Source of the DNA: Paludibacteraceae bacterium
GTDB lineage: Bacteria; Bacteroidota; Bacteroidia; Bacteroidales; Paludibacteraceae
Length of the DNA stretch: 64,000 bases
NCBI GenBank assembly: GCA_024399545.1
Contig: JAKSNS010000005.1
Coordinates: 1 to 64,000 of the forward strand
Direction of reading: 5' to 3'
The notes beneath the pieces are model-generated. The model made no database searches, was not told where the DNA came from, and worked only from the letters and a program-made list of their open reading frames with translations. A program made the position numbers and the translations under genes. The first letter of the stretch is position 1. Every line of letters begins with the position of its first letter. Positions 42,798-51,734 of this stretch are shown here, in pieces.

Positions 42798-44066
42798 ATG
42801 AATTATCTTGATAGAATAGCCGATGAAATGGTGGAGCGCAAGTTGCGTAGCAGTGCTGCCGTGCTGATTGAGGGACCAAAATGGTGTGGCAAGACATCTA
42901 CCGGTGCCAAGAGTGCCAAGAGTGCGCTGTATCTGCAAGATCCCGACAGAAGGGCAATTTACAGGCAGATGGCGGACTCGCAGCCGTCATTGTTGCTGCA
43001 AGGCGAAACACCGAGGCTTTTGGACGAGTGGCAAACCATTCCCGTACTATGGGATGCAGTGCGATTTGCGGCAGACCAGCGTCAGGAAATGGGGCAGTTC
43101 ATATTGACAGGCTCAGCGACTCCATTGGATGATTCGGCAGAAATAGAGCATACCGGTTTGGGCAGAATCGCCAGACTGAGAATGAGGCCAATGAGCCTTT
43201 GGGAGTCAAAAGATTCGACCGGTCAGGTGTCGCTCCGTGAGTTATTCGAAGGCGATGCCGAGATAGGAATGTGCGAGAACCCGTTGACGATTGAGCGTCT
43301 GGCATACGTTATGTGCCGAGGCGGTTGGCCTGGGTCGTTGCGACTGAGACATAAAGAGGCACTGGATGTGGCATACAACTATGTGGACGAACTGATAAAT
43401 GTGGATGTGAATCGTGTTGATGATTCAGAAAAGAATCCAGACAGGGTACGCAGCGTGTTGAGAAGCTACGCAAGGAATATCTCGACAATGACCTCTGCAT
43501 CAACAATAATGAATGACGTGAAGGCAAACGACATAACCATAACCGACAAGACTTTGGCAAACTACCTGACAGCCCTTCGCAGGCTGTTTGTCGTCGAGGA
43601 TGTCAAGGCATGGCAGCCATCGCTACGTAGCAAGACGGCAATCCGCACGTCAGACAAACGTCATCTGACCGACCCAAGCATCGCAATTGCCGTCTTGGAA
43701 TTGACACCAAAGAGCCTACTTGAGGATTTCAACCTGTTCGGTTTTCTCTTCGAAGATCTCTGCGTAAGGGATATGAGGGCTTATCTTGAGCCACTCAGGG
43801 GAAGCGTGTTCCACTATCACGACACGAGCGACCTTGAGGCTGATATGATATTGCGGCTCAATGACGGCAGATGGGCAGCGGTAGAGGTCAAGACTGGCTC
43901 TAAGGAGACTGAATTGGCAGCCGCCAACCTGCTGAAACTGAAGGAACGAATCGACACATCAAAAGTAGGTGAGCCGTCATTCCTGATGGTCATAACCGGC
44001 AGCCAATTCGCATATCGCAGAAGCGATGGAGTATATGTGGTACCGTTAGGATGCCTCAGACCGTAG
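42798..44066 (+). CDS. AAA_14/DUF4143-type ATPase with nuclease-like C-terminus
   Basis: 422 residues. Walker A is GPKWCGKT (26-33) and the Walker B-like strand is RLLDEWQ (about 72-78), with sensor ILTGSA and an arginine-rich RIARLRMRPMSLWE. The C-terminal DUF4143 part contains a PD-(D/E)XK-like strand pair (DLEADMIL, WAAVEVKTG at about 344-364). Family members are widespread orphan ATPases without a settled role. Codons end in G more often than in the C-ending plus-strand neighbours. The gene is alone and sits between 30-base inverted repeats. Confidence 0.85.
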   Translation: MNYLDRIADEMVERKLRSSAAVLIEGPKWCGKTSTGAKSAKSALYLQDPDRRAIYRQMADSQPSLLLQGETPRLLDEWQTIPVLWDAVRFAADQRQEMGQFILTGSATPLDDSAEIEHTGLGRIARLRMRPMSLWESKDSTGQVSLRELFEGDAEIGMCENPLTIERLAYVMCRGGWPGSLRLRHKEALDVAYNYVDELINVDVNRVDDSEKNPDRVRSVLRSYARNISTMTSASTIMNDVKANDITITDKTLANYLTALRRLFVVEDVKAWQPSLRSKTAIRTSDKRHLTDPSIAIAVLELTPKSLLEDFNLFGFLFEDLCVRDMRAYLEPLRGSVFHYHDTSDLEADMILRLNDGRWAAVEVKTGSKETELAAANLLKLKERIDTSKVGEPSFLMVITGSQFAYRRSDGVYVVPLGCLRP

Positions 44067-44072
44067 TCTAAA

Positions 44073-44129
44073 AATCATTGGGACGGCTCTTTGATTTACT
44101 TTGTCAATCAAAGAACCTTCCCGATGATT
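44073..44129 (+). terminator. Long imperfect hairpin after the ATPase gene
   Basis: AATCAT-GGGA-GG-TCTTTGATT pairs with AATCAAAGA-CC-TCCC-ATGATT through small mismatches. No T-run follows, so it may be an RNA-stability or recombination hairpin and not a classic terminator. Confidence 0.55.
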
Positions 44130-44202
44130 GATTGTGATTGTATATTGACCTCCATTCGCCCTTTTATTCGCCCTTAAATTTTGTTTGTTTATCAGTAAAT
44201 TA

Positions 44203-44224
44203 TGGCTCTATAACGTTTCGTGTG
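44203..44224 (+). repeat. 22-base direct repeat, right copy
   Basis: Exact match to 40820-40841 in the same orientation. The flanking bases differ on both sides, so the shared part is sharply 22 bases. Confidence 0.85.
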
Positions 44225-44368
44225 GATAGCGTTATAACTACATACAAGCTCTGAAAATCGTACAAACGTAAGCAGATTAGCCATTGGCTTATTGACTATT
44301 CACAGAAAACAAAACTTTTGCCAGCATAAAGAGCCCTGTGTTTGTCTGTATGCTCGCCATTATGGACA

Positions 44369-44402
44369 AAGAGCCTCAACCATATATGTAACTGAGGCTC
44401 TT
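44369..44402. terminator. Hairpin with AAGAGCCTCA/TGAGGCTCTT arms
   Basis: A perfect ten-pair stem with a 14-base loop. There is only a weak T-run on the plus side. It may block transcription between the island and the secG block. Confidence 0.5.
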
Positions 44403-44432
44403 GATGTTATATTGTTGAGACGTTATGCGCAA

Positions 44433-44462
44433 GTGTTAACTGTTAACCCGTAACTGACGTTT
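44433..44462 (+). repeat. 30-base inverted repeat, right copy
   Basis: GTGTTAACTGTTAACCCGTA and the following ten bases form the partner of 42473-42502 (29 of 30 identical as reverse complement). The sequence GCAA before it also matches the copy at 42326. Confidence 0.85.
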
Positions 44463-44503
44463 TTTTTCAATAAGGTGAGTTTTGATGACGTATTCCCAAA
44501 AAC

Positions 44504-44542
44504 AAAAAAAGATTGCCCTCATTCGCAGGCAACCTTTTTTTT
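44504..44542 (-). terminator. Terminator of the secG block
   Basis: On the minus strand GGTTGCC-loop-GGCAATC is flanked by A- and T-runs of six or more. It lies 17 bases after the secG stop. Confidence 0.8.
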
Positions 44543-44558
44543 GGAAATTAGTAATAGT

Positions 44559-44879
44559 TTATTCGGCTGGCACCTCTACTGGAGCTTCTTCAGGAACTGC
44601 ACCGCCCTGAGCAGGGATTTCCACTTGGTCAGAAACCTCAGAAGCCGTAGCAACGGTAGTCTTGCTCATTGATGATGATGCTATGCACAACACAACGATG
44701 ATAGCGACGAGACTCCAAGTGATTTTCTCCAAAGCATCCGTGGTTTTGCGCACGCCAAGCATCTGGTTACCGTTTGAGAAGTTTGATGCAAGCCCACCGC
44801 CCTTCGAGTTCTGGACTAATACGAAAAGCACCAAAACGATAGAGAGAATAACTATTACAACTGATAATACTTGTCCCAT
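44559..44879 (-). CDS. secG: Protein translocase subunit SecG
   Basis: 106 residues. There are two membrane helices (about 5-23 and 54-72) around the conserved SecG loop (VLVQNSKGGGLASNF, followed by GVRKTTDALEKITW) and an acidic Pro/Glu tail. SecG supports SecYEG export. It is the last gene of the block after the sigma-54-type activator, lptE and the unknown gene, a gene order I associate with Bacteroidales. Confidence 0.93.
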   Translation of the reverse strand: MGQVLSVVIVILSIVLVLFVLVQNSKGGGLASNFSNGNQMLGVRKTTDALEKITWSLVAIIVVLCIASSSMSKTTVATASEVSDQVEIPAQGGAVPEEAPVEVPAE

Positions 44880-44880
44880 T

Positions 44881-45570
44881 TTATTTGTGTTTTATTATTG
44901 TTTCGAGATACTTTATTTGGACTGCAAAGTAAGCATTTTTTTTTGAATTAGCGAAATTTTCTCGCTTCAAAATTTCAAGAGCCTCCGAATATTTTTTTTG
45001 CATTATTAGTGATGAGACTTTGGCACGGATAACTTGCAGATAATTAGAGTCTTGAGCCGAGTCTTCATCTTGTCCGTTTTCTTCGTCCAAATGTCCTGAA
45101 TGCTTTTTCTTAGCCTTCTGAACCTCTTCTAAAGGCTCCGAAACCTCTTTCCGTGCCTCGTCTAACGGCTCTCGAATGTCATTTTTTTCTTGCGTAGCCG
45201 TGCAAAACGACTCTTTTTGAGCCAGCCTTGCCGTCCTCAAACGCCGTGCCAATTCCGTCAACGACAAGTTCTCCTCTCCATGTCCAGCGAAGTAGTCAGT
45301 AGTCTCTGTCTTATATGTAAACAGAGATTCAGACATCGGCCTCTTGACCATGAAATTATAGAACCCTTGCTTGTCGCCAAGCCTTATCCCCAGCCTTTGC
45401 AGTTCGCCATCGAAAGAGACGTCATTCCCCTTATACAACGCCCGCAGGTAGTGCCACACGAATATCTCGCAATACGGATACAACCCCACCATCCTCCGCC
45501 AGTCCGAGATGTCAAGCCGTTCCTCCTTTCCACGGAGTGCGTCGTATATGTCGTCTTTCGTCACAGCCAT
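44881..45570 (-). CDS. Conserved protein of unknown function between lptE and secG
   Basis: 229 residues from the ATG at 45570, which overlaps the lptE stop by one base; a GTG at 45573 is also possible. The N-terminal half is ordered (ISDWRRMVGLYPYCEIFVWH). The middle is charged and low-complexity (about 115-175), and the C-terminus forms a helical hairpin (VSSLIMQKKYSEALEILKRE) like a single TPR. No signal peptide is seen. I know no function; its fixed place beside lptE and secG hints at envelope biogenesis. Confidence 0.72.
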   Translation of the reverse strand: MAVTKDDIYDALRGKEERLDISDWRRMVGLYPYCEIFVWHYLRALYKGNDVSFDGELQRLGIRLGDKQGFYNFMVKRPMSESLFTYKTETTDYFAGHGEENLSLTELARRLRTARLAQKESFCTATQEKNDIREPLDEARKEVSEPLEEVQKAKKKHSGHLDEENGQDEDSAQDSNYLQVIRAKVSSLIMQKKYSEALEILKRENFANSKKNAYFAVQIKYLETIIKHK

Positions 45571-46088
45571 CACCAGTTAGCCACCGTTGCGTTGAAAATC
45601 TGGTCAACGATTTCCTCAACCAACTCCTCAATCAGCGCATCCTGAACGTCATTAAGGCTTGAGGATGACGAGAACGTGCGGAAAGCGGAGAATGTCTGGT
45701 CGTTCTCTTCGCCCGTCACATTGTTCACGAAGTGGATTTTCACATTGACTATGAGTTTATTCTCCGAAGCAAGGTTGTCTGATCCGATTGCCGTTGCAGC
45801 CAACGAGTAGCCAGTGATTGCGCCTGAAAGTTCAAGGTCACCGCCAGTACGCACCACATTGAGGCGTGTCTGTTGCGCAAAGATGTTCGCTATCGACTCA
45901 TTGAGTTTTATGGCCAATGGTGGATATACAAGTGCCGCCTGGTTAGGGAACTCCTCAATAGTTATTGACTTTGTCTTGCTATAATCAATGCTTGCGCCAT
46001 TAAATTTGTACGATATAGTGCATGACCCTGCCAAAAATGCGGCTGACAGGCACAATATCGAAAATAGTATCAGCGTGGTATGTTTCAT
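45570..46088 (-). CDS. lptE: LptE-like LPS-assembly lipoprotein
   Basis: 172 residues. The lipobox ends at C23 (FLAGSC), and the mature protein carries the Bacteroidetes LptE pattern ITIEEFPNQAALVYPPLAIKL and ELSGAITGYSLAATAI. LptE plugs the LptD barrel that inserts lipopolysaccharide in the outer membrane. The start overlaps the stop of the sigma-54-type activator as ATGA, and the next gene is coupled at its end. Confidence 0.88.
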   Translation of the reverse strand: MKHTTLILFSILCLSAAFLAGSCTISYKFNGASIDYSKTKSITIEEFPNQAALVYPPLAIKLNESIANIFAQQTRLNVVRTGGDLELSGAITGYSLAATAIGSDNLASENKLIVNVKIHFVNNVTGEENDQTFSAFRTFSSSSSLNDVQDALIEELVEEIVDQIFNATVANW

Positions 46089-47278
46089 ACGTTTATGTCG
46101 TATTGTATGATTTTGCGGTAGATTGTACGCGACGAGATTCCCAATTCTTCTGCAGCCTTTCTACGGTTATTGTTATGCTTGCGAAGTGCCTTGATAATAG
46201 ATTCTTTCTCTATGTCAGGCAACGACACTTTTTCGTCAACATACTCCTCGATGTCCGTTATGTCGTTTCTGTGACCGGTTACAGGCGAAACTGTAGGTTG
46301 CGTAATCTCCATATTGTCATGCGTAGTCACGGTTATAGGTTTTTCGCCCGACAATTCCTGTACTTTCTCCTGCAACGACTGGATTTGCTTGCTCATATCC
46401 CAGAACATCTTTACGAAAAACTCCCTTTCGCTGTCATTCCCGATGTTGTGGTTCGCCGGCGCAGTGATGGCGGGCAATGATACGCTCCCGTCATCTGGCA
46501 AATATTGTTTTATCGTCTGCCCATCCACCTCCCGCTCCTGCAACACCACCGAAATTTTCTCAACGAAATTCTTCAGTTCGCGGATGTTCCCACGCCAGTA
46601 GCATTGTGTTAGCAACTCTACGGCATTAGGCTTTAGTGTTATCTTAGGCATTCTCCATTTCTCCGAGAATTCCTCTGCAAATCTACGGAAAAGTCGGGGA
46701 ATATCCTCTCTCCTTTCCCTCAGTGGAGGTATCCTGATTGGCACTACTGCCAAACGGTAGTAAAGGTCCTCGCGGAAACGCTTATCCTTAATTGCCTCTT
46801 CAAGGTTTACGTTTGTGGCTGCGACAATGCGCACGTCGGTCTTCTGCACCGTGCTTGAGCCTACTTTCAGAAATTCCCCCGATTCAAGCACACGCAACAG
46901 CCTTGCCTGTGTGGACAATGGCATTTCACCAATCTCGTCAAGGAATATCGTTCCACCGTCAGCCTCCTCGAAGAAACCCTTTCGGTCAGCCATTGCGTTG
47001 GTGAACGACCCTTTGACATGTCCGAAAAGCTCCGAATCAATCGTTCCTTCAGGTATTGCACCACAGTTCACGGCAAAGAATTTCTTATTTTTGCGCTGGC
47101 TGTTGTCGTGTATGATATGGGAAAACACCTCTTTACCCACACCGCTTTCGCCCAGCACAAGCACCGAGATGTCAATTGGTGCAACCTGTAACGCTACGTT
47201 TATGGCATGGTTCAATTGGTCATTTCCACCTATGATACCGTATTTTTGTTTAGTACGTTGTATTTCTTCCGTCGTCAT
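46085..47278 (-). CDS. Sigma-54-interaction-domain transcription activator with altered GAFTGA loop
   Basis: 397 residues. The AAA+ domain begins near residue 14 without a receiver domain: Walker A GESGVGKE (43-50), Walker B GGTIFLDEI (108-116), R-finger region FREDLYYRL. A linker (about 280-350) and a Fis-type HTH (about 360-397, KAAEELGISSRTIYRKI) follow. The sigma-54 contact loop reads GSFTNA (90-95) where GAFTGA is the rule. It may act without sigma-54 or by altered contact. It is coupled to lptE, which it might control. Confidence 0.85.
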   Translation of the reverse strand: MTTEEIQRTKQKYGIIGGNDQLNHAINVALQVAPIDISVLVLGESGVGKEVFSHIIHDNSQRKNKKFFAVNCGAIPEGTIDSELFGHVKGSFTNAMADRKGFFEEADGGTIFLDEIGEMPLSTQARLLRVLESGEFLKVGSSTVQKTDVRIVAATNVNLEEAIKDKRFREDLYYRLAVVPIRIPPLRERREDIPRLFRRFAEEFSEKWRMPKITLKPNAVELLTQCYWRGNIRELKNFVEKISVVLQEREVDGQTIKQYLPDDGSVSLPAITAPANHNIGNDSEREFFVKMFWDMSKQIQSLQEKVQELSGEKPITVTTHDNMEITQPTVSPVTGHRNDITDIEEYVDEKVSLPDIEKESIIKALRKHNNNRRKAAEELGISSRTIYRKIIQYDINV

Positions 47279-47314
47279 GGTCGGTCTATTTTTCTATGGG
47301 TCACAATGGATTTG

Positions 47315-47322
47315 CAAAGGTA
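47315..47322 (-). promoter_or_regulatory. -7 box for the activator-lptE-secG block
   Basis: The minus strand reads TACCTTTG, 37 bases upstream of the activator ATG. The promoter is of the housekeeping type, not a sigma-54 (GG-N10-GC) type. Confidence 0.6.
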
Positions 47323-47363
47323 CGGAAAATTTCTGACATTACGGCAATATTCTTCTAAATTTT

Positions 47364-48320
47364 TTATTCACGACGTTCTGGATAGTGTCCGCGAAACCAC
47401 TCAAAACGGTCAGGGGCTTCCTTCAACGCTTTGCTATCTATGTTTATGTCGTATTGATGCACAGTGGTTGCTGGAAGGGGTTCTGGCAGTGGCGCGTCAA
47501 GTCCGAAAAAAACATTAACCGCCTCTATTGACATTTTTGTGCCGTTCCATTTGCCATTGGCGGAGTAACCTGCTATATGAGGAGTTCCAATCAGTGACAT
47601 TCCCAGCAACTCCCTGTCTATAGTGGGTTCGTTTTCCCAGCAGTCTATAGCGCAACGTCCTTCCGAATGCTCTTTAAGCCACTTTTTCAGTTCATTTTCC
47701 ACGATTATACCACCCCTTGCGGCATTTATGATATAGGCGTTGGGCATAACATTGGCGAAGAACTGACGCGAAGCCATTCCGATTGTTGGATAGTCGCCTG
47801 TGGTGGTCAGTGGCGTATGGAAAGTAATAACCCTGCACTGCCTACCTATTTCAGTAAGGGTCGTCATATATCCTTTCAGTGGGTCGCACACCATAGTCTG
47901 TAACCCCATCCGTTCGGCTACCTTCTTTACACGACTACCCACATGGCCTAACCCAACGATGCCTACCTTGTAATTGGTGCCATGGTTTTCGTCACGCCAA
48001 ACTCTGATAGCTTCCCCAAACCATTGCGCTACTGACGAGGCGTTGCATCCAGGGGCGTTTCTCACGGTGATTTCGTGGTTTTTACAATATTCGAGGTCAA
48101 TATGGTCCATACCTATCGTAGCGGTGACTATGAGTTTCACCGCAGTGCCTTCCAACAGTTTCCTCGTGCATTTAGTCCTAGTTCGGATGATAATGGCATC
48201 TGCGTCCATCAGCCGCTCACGAGTCATCTCCTCGTATGCCACATATTCCACCTCAGCCACTCTGTCGAGCAATCCATGGATATACGGAATCCTATCGTCT
48301 ATTATTATCTTCGTTTTCAT
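47364..48320 (-). CDS. pdxB: 4-phosphoerythronate dehydrogenase
   Basis: 318 residues of the D-2-hydroxyacid dehydrogenase family. The NAD motif is VGIVGLGHVGSRV (about 119-131), and the catalytic set is R202 (NAARGGIIVE), E231 (CWENEPTID) and H248 (GTPHIAGYS). The start KIIIDDRIPYIHGLLDRVAEVEY is typical of PdxB, which oxidises 4-phosphoerythronate in DXP-independent vitamin B6 synthesis. The C-terminal dimerisation part is shorter than in E. coli (about 378 residues). It follows the MATE gene by four bases. Confidence 0.9.
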   Translation of the reverse strand: MKTKIIIDDRIPYIHGLLDRVAEVEYVAYEEMTRERLMDADAIIIRTRTKCTRKLLEGTAVKLIVTATIGMDHIDLEYCKNHEITVRNAPGCNASSVAQWFGEAIRVWRDENHGTNYKVGIVGLGHVGSRVKKVAERMGLQTMVCDPLKGYMTTLTEIGRQCRVITFHTPLTTTGDYPTIGMASRQFFANVMPNAYIINAARGGIIVENELKKWLKEHSEGRCAIDCWENEPTIDRELLGMSLIGTPHIAGYSANGKWNGTKMSIEAVNVFFGLDAPLPEPLPATTVHQYDINIDSKALKEAPDRFEWFRGHYPERRE

Positions 48321-48324
48321 AACA

Positions 48325-49626
48325 TCATATCCAACGCCTAACCATAATGGGATACTTTACGGTACAATATACCACCCTTCCCGCCAAATGTGCGAAATAA
48401 GCCATATATAATGCGTGTATGCCAGCCCATGGCTTGCAGATGTAGAAACCGAGCAGGAACGAGATGACAGCCACAATCATGCAGTTTCTGATTTCACGTC
48501 CTGCTGTCGCACCAGCGTAAATGCCGTCCCACATGAATGCCACGGCTGAAACCAAAGGCATCAGCACTATGTATGGCATTAGTTTTCCCGAAGCCTCTCG
48601 CACCGTCGTATCGCTTGATATTATGCTTATGCAGTCCTGCCCCCATAATAAGAAAAACACCGAGGTGACGACAGCCAAAGCCATACTCCAACGGAACAGC
48701 AACCTCACTGCAAGGCTGAGGTTCTCTCTTGCTTTCGCCCCTATGAAACGTCCCGTAAGTGCCTCGCCTGCGTATGCAAAGCCGTCAACCATATAGGAGA
48801 ATAGCATGAACAGTTTCATCACGATTGCCCCAAGGGCTACTTCGGTTGTGCCATATAGCGTGCTAAGTTTCGTGAAGCCAACGTAGATGACCATAAAGCA
48901 TATCGAACGAACGAAAATGTTCGAATTCAGTACAAAGAGGCTTTTCAGTTTTTTCCAACGCACGCAGTTCAGTATCTCCGTTCCCTTAAATAACGAATGG
49001 TGTTTGGCTGCAAGAAGTACAAGTGTCACCACAAGTCCAGTGTATTGGGCGATTACTGTGCCTGCCGCCACGCCTTCTACACCCATTCCCATCACGACAG
49101 CCAACCAATACGAACAAGCCATATTGATAATGTTCACAGTAAGGTCGCTAACCATCGGCACCACAGTGTCCTGCATACCTATAAACCATCCTTTGAGCAT
49201 CATCAGCAGAAGTGTCGCAGGGGCTGCCCAGACACGTATTCGGAAGTACTGCCGTGCGAAAACCTCGGTCGCCGCATCGCAGTCCATAAATCTCAGCACA
49301 AGTTCGGAGAAAGGCCACTGTATTGCCCATATCAGCAATGCGCCAGCGATAGCTATCGAAGTGCTTTGCACGAAAACCTCGGAGCACCTACCCCAATCGG
49401 TAGCACCGTAAGCCTGTGCCGTCATTCCACCTGTACCTACCCTTAGGAAACCAAAACCCCAGTACATAAGGTCAAAAATGGTTGTAGCCACCGCAATGCC
49501 CGCTATAGCCGAAGCGTCAGCGATATGACCCGCAATGGCAACGTCAACCAACCCCACCAAAGGAATTGTTATATTCGCCAACATAGCAGGTATGGCTATC
49601 CTTAATATCTCTTTGTTCATAAACAT
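48325..49626 (-). CDS. MATE-family efflux transporter
   Basis: 433 residues with 12 predicted membrane spans. MATE/DinF features include IAIPAMLANITIPLVGLVDVAIAGH at the N-terminus, FGFLRVGTGGMTAQAYGA, and the mirrored second half from about residue 225 (ALGAIVMKLFMLFSYMVDGFAYAGEALTG). The DinF-like group is closest. It exports cationic drugs or metabolites using Na+ or H+. It is first in a two-gene operon with pdxB. ATGs at 49626 and 49620 are both possible. Confidence 0.9.
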   Translation of the reverse strand: MFMNKEILRIAIPAMLANITIPLVGLVDVAIAGHIADASAIAGIAVATTIFDLMYWGFGFLRVGTGGMTAQAYGATDWGRCSEVFVQSTSIAIAGALLIWAIQWPFSELVLRFMDCDAATEVFARQYFRIRVWAAPATLLLMMLKGWFIGMQDTVVPMVSDLTVNIINMACSYWLAVVMGMGVEGVAAGTVIAQYTGLVVTLVLLAAKHHSLFKGTEILNCVRWKKLKSLFVLNSNIFVRSICFMVIYVGFTKLSTLYGTTEVALGAIVMKLFMLFSYMVDGFAYAGEALTGRFIGAKARENLSLAVRLLFRWSMALAVVTSVFFLLWGQDCISIISSDTTVREASGKLMPYIVLMPLVSAVAFMWDGIYAGATAGREIRNCMIVAVISFLLGFYICKPWAGIHALYMAYFAHLAGRVVYCTVKYPIMVRRWI

Positions 49627-49925
49627 ATCCTATTTAATCGCTATGTCCTATAGTCTGATTAGGTCTTCTTGGTTAACTTGGTTTTCTATGTCTTCTATAT
49701 AACACTACCCTTCCTGAACACAACGGCAAAGTTACGCCTTTTTTGCAAAATCACCAAGCATTGAAACACAAAGTTTTACACAATATATATGACAATTTGG
49801 CAGATAAAATATGTTAATCAACCTCTCTTTTGTCACGTTTTTCCTCTTGGCACGCCACTTGATGTAAATTTAGGCGAAGCGCAGTGCTTCAAAACAAAGA
49901 TGTTTAACTTAAAATCTATACTATT
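49627..49925. other. Divergent intergenic region, MATE and hsp20
   Basis: A minus-strand -7 box lies at 49727-49734. The hsp20 side has an AT-rich stretch and no clear TAnnTTTG or HrcA-type CIRCE repeat. Nothing else is seen. Confidence 0.5.
49727..49734 (-). promoter_or_regulatory. -7 box for the MATE-pdxB operon
   Basis: The minus strand reads TAACTTTG, 101 bases upstream of the MATE start. Confidence 0.5.
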
Positions 49926-50363
49926 ATGACACTTGTAAGAAAAAATCAGAATTGGTTGCCATCAATCTTCAACGATTTTATGAATGACAACATGTTATCA
50001 ACGATGAACCAGTTTGCCGGGAACACGGTGCCTGCCATCAACGTAAAAGAAAACGAAACGGCATACACTGTCGAGGTGGCAGCACCAGGAATGACTCGCG
50101 AGGATTTCGACGTGCGCATCGACAAGGATAACGACTTGGTCATCAGCCTTGAGCGCAAGAATGCCGAGGAAACCCATGAGGGTGAGCGTTTCCTCCGTCG
50201 CGAGTTCTCGTACTCAAAGTTCCAGCAGACGATGATTCTGCCAGACGACGTGGACAAGGAGCGTATCTCAGCCAAGGTCGAGAACGGTATTCTTTCAATA
50301 GAATTGCCAAAACTAACCAACGAGCAGATTCAGAAGGCCCAACGTTGCATCACAATCCAGTAA
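49926..50363 (+). CDS. Small heat-shock protein, Hsp20/alpha-crystallin
   Basis: 145 residues. An N-terminal arm (WLPSIFNDFMNDNM) precedes an alpha-crystallin domain (about 38-130) with YTVEVAAPGMTREDFDVRI, GERFLRREFSYSKFQQTMIL and KVENGILSIELPKL. It holds unfolded proteins in soluble form under stress. It is transcribed alone and ends at a strong symmetrical terminator. The nearby clpX/clpP genes are convergent, so co-regulation is not implied. Confidence 0.93.
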   Translation: MTLVRKNQNWLPSIFNDFMNDNMLSTMNQFAGNTVPAINVKENETAYTVEVAAPGMTREDFDVRIDKDNDLVISLERKNAEETHEGERFLRREFSYSKFQQTMILPDDVDKERISAKVENGILSIELPKLTNEQIQKAQRCITIQ

Positions 50364-50403
50364 TCCAACCTGATACCATAAAGAACACAGCTAAGCGATA
50401 ATG

Positions 50404-50441
50404 AAAATAACTTGAGACAAATTTGTCTCAAGTTATTTTTT
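50404..50441. terminator. Bidirectional terminator between hsp20 and clpX
   Basis: A perfect palindrome with arms AAATAACTTGAGACAAA and TTTGTCTCAAGTTATTT and A/T-runs on both sides lies between the two convergent genes. Confidence 0.9.
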
Positions 50442-50495
50442 TATCATCACTTAGATCTATGACGTTTTGTATAATAAGGATTCGTATAAATCATC

Positions 50496-51734
50496 CTATC
50501 TCATCCCAGAGTAGTTCCTCTCAATCTGCCTACCAGCATACAAACGGTCGATGACCAGTTTCTGTTTCGAGTCTATGTGCGAACCTATGTCGTACATATC
50601 GTCAATGAGTATCGCCTCAACGATGGCACGAAGTCCACGAGCCCCCAATTTATACTCCATAGCCTTCTCGACGATGAGGTCAAGAGCCTCGTCAGCAAAC
50701 TCAAGCTTCACTCCATCCATCGCAAAAAGTTTCGTGTATTGACGCACTATAGAGTTCTTTGGCTCAACCAATATACGACGCAAAGCCTCTTTGTCCAATG
50801 GGTCAAGATGCGTCAATATTGGCAGACGCCCCACAATCTCCGGTATAAGCCCGAAGGACTTCAAATCCTGTGGGGCAATATATTGCAACAGGTTATCGTT
50901 ATCATACTGCTGCGAGTTGCCATGCTCAAAACCTACCACATGGCGGTTCAGTCGCAGGGCAATCTTGCGCTCTATACCATCAAATGCACCACCGCAAATG
51001 AATAGTATGTTCTTGGTATCCATCTGAATGAATTTCTGTTCGGGGTGCTTGCGTCCGCCTTGAGGTGGAACGTTGACCACACTGCCCTCCAAAAGTTTCA
51101 GCAAACCTTGCTGCACGCCCTCTCCACCAACGTCACGGGTGATTGAAGGGTTATCAGCCTTGCGCGAAATCTTGTCAATCTCGTCTATGAATACAATGCC
51201 GTGCTGTGCGCTCTCCACATCATAGTCACATGCCTGCAACAGTCGCACCAACAGCGACTCGACATCCTCCCCAACATAACCTGCCTCAGTAAGCACCGTA
51301 GCGTCAACCATAGCGAAAGGGACGTTAAGTTTACGCGCTATAGTTCTTGCCATCAACGTCTTACCAGTACCAGTGCGCCCAACCAGTATCACATTTGATT
51401 TTTCTATCTCCGTCTCGTTCTTATCTTTCGGCTGTAGGATGCGCTTGTAATGATTATATACAGCCACCGAGAGGTATTTCTTGGCATCGTCTTGACCTAT
51501 TACATACTGGTCGAGGAACTCTTTTATCTCGTTCGGCTTAGGCAACTGCGCCTTGGCAAGCGAGAATTTCGACGTGGCTTTCTCGGCATGCTGTTGATCG
51601 AAAACGCCAATAGCCAAACGTGCGCAATCTTCGCAAATCATCGAACCGTCAACACCTGTCAACAGCAGACCCGCATCAGACGACGATCTGCCACAGAACG
51701 AACATGTCTGTTCTTCGTTTTTTCTTCTTGGCAT
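50496..51734 (-). CDS. clpX: ClpX ATP-dependent unfoldase
   Basis: 412 residues. The zinc-binding domain has C11, C14, C34 and C37 (CSFCGRSS...ICEDC). The AAA+ core has Walker A GRTGTGKT (119-126), [11 protein letters not shown], Walker [10 protein letters not shown] and the C-terminal [10 protein letters not shown] sensor 2. ClpX unfolds tagged proteins and feeds them to ClpP. The start overlaps the clpP stop as TGATG, so the two are coupled. Confidence 0.97.
   Translation of the reverse strand: MPRRKNEEQTCSFCGRSSSDAGLLLTGVDGSMICEDCARLAIGVFDQQHAEKATSKFSLAKAQLPKPNEIKEFLDQYVIGQDDAKKYLSVAVYNHYKRILQPKDKNETEIEKSNVILVGRTGTGKTLMARTIARKLNVPFAMVDATVLTEAGYVGEDVESLLVRLLQACDYDVESAQHGIVFIDEIDKISRKADNPSITRDVGGEGVQQGLLKLLEGSVVNVPPQGGRKHPEQKFIQMDTKNILFICGGAFDGIERKIALRLNRHVVGFEHGNSQQYDNDNLLQYIAPQDLKSFGLIPEIVGRLPILTHLDPLDKEALRRILVEPKNSIVRQYTKLFAMDGVKLEFADEALDLIVEKAMEYKLGARGLRAIVEAILIDDMYDIGSHIDSKQKLVIDRLYAGRQIERNYSGMR

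Larger units (their letters stand above)
44067..44558. other. Non-coding stretch at the right edge of the accessory island
   Basis: No gene is seen in 492 bases. The stretch holds a long hairpin after the ATPase gene (44073-44129), the right 22-base direct repeat (44203-44224), a second hairpin (44369-44402), the right 30-base inverted repeat (44433-44462) and the secG terminator. Confidence 0.7.
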
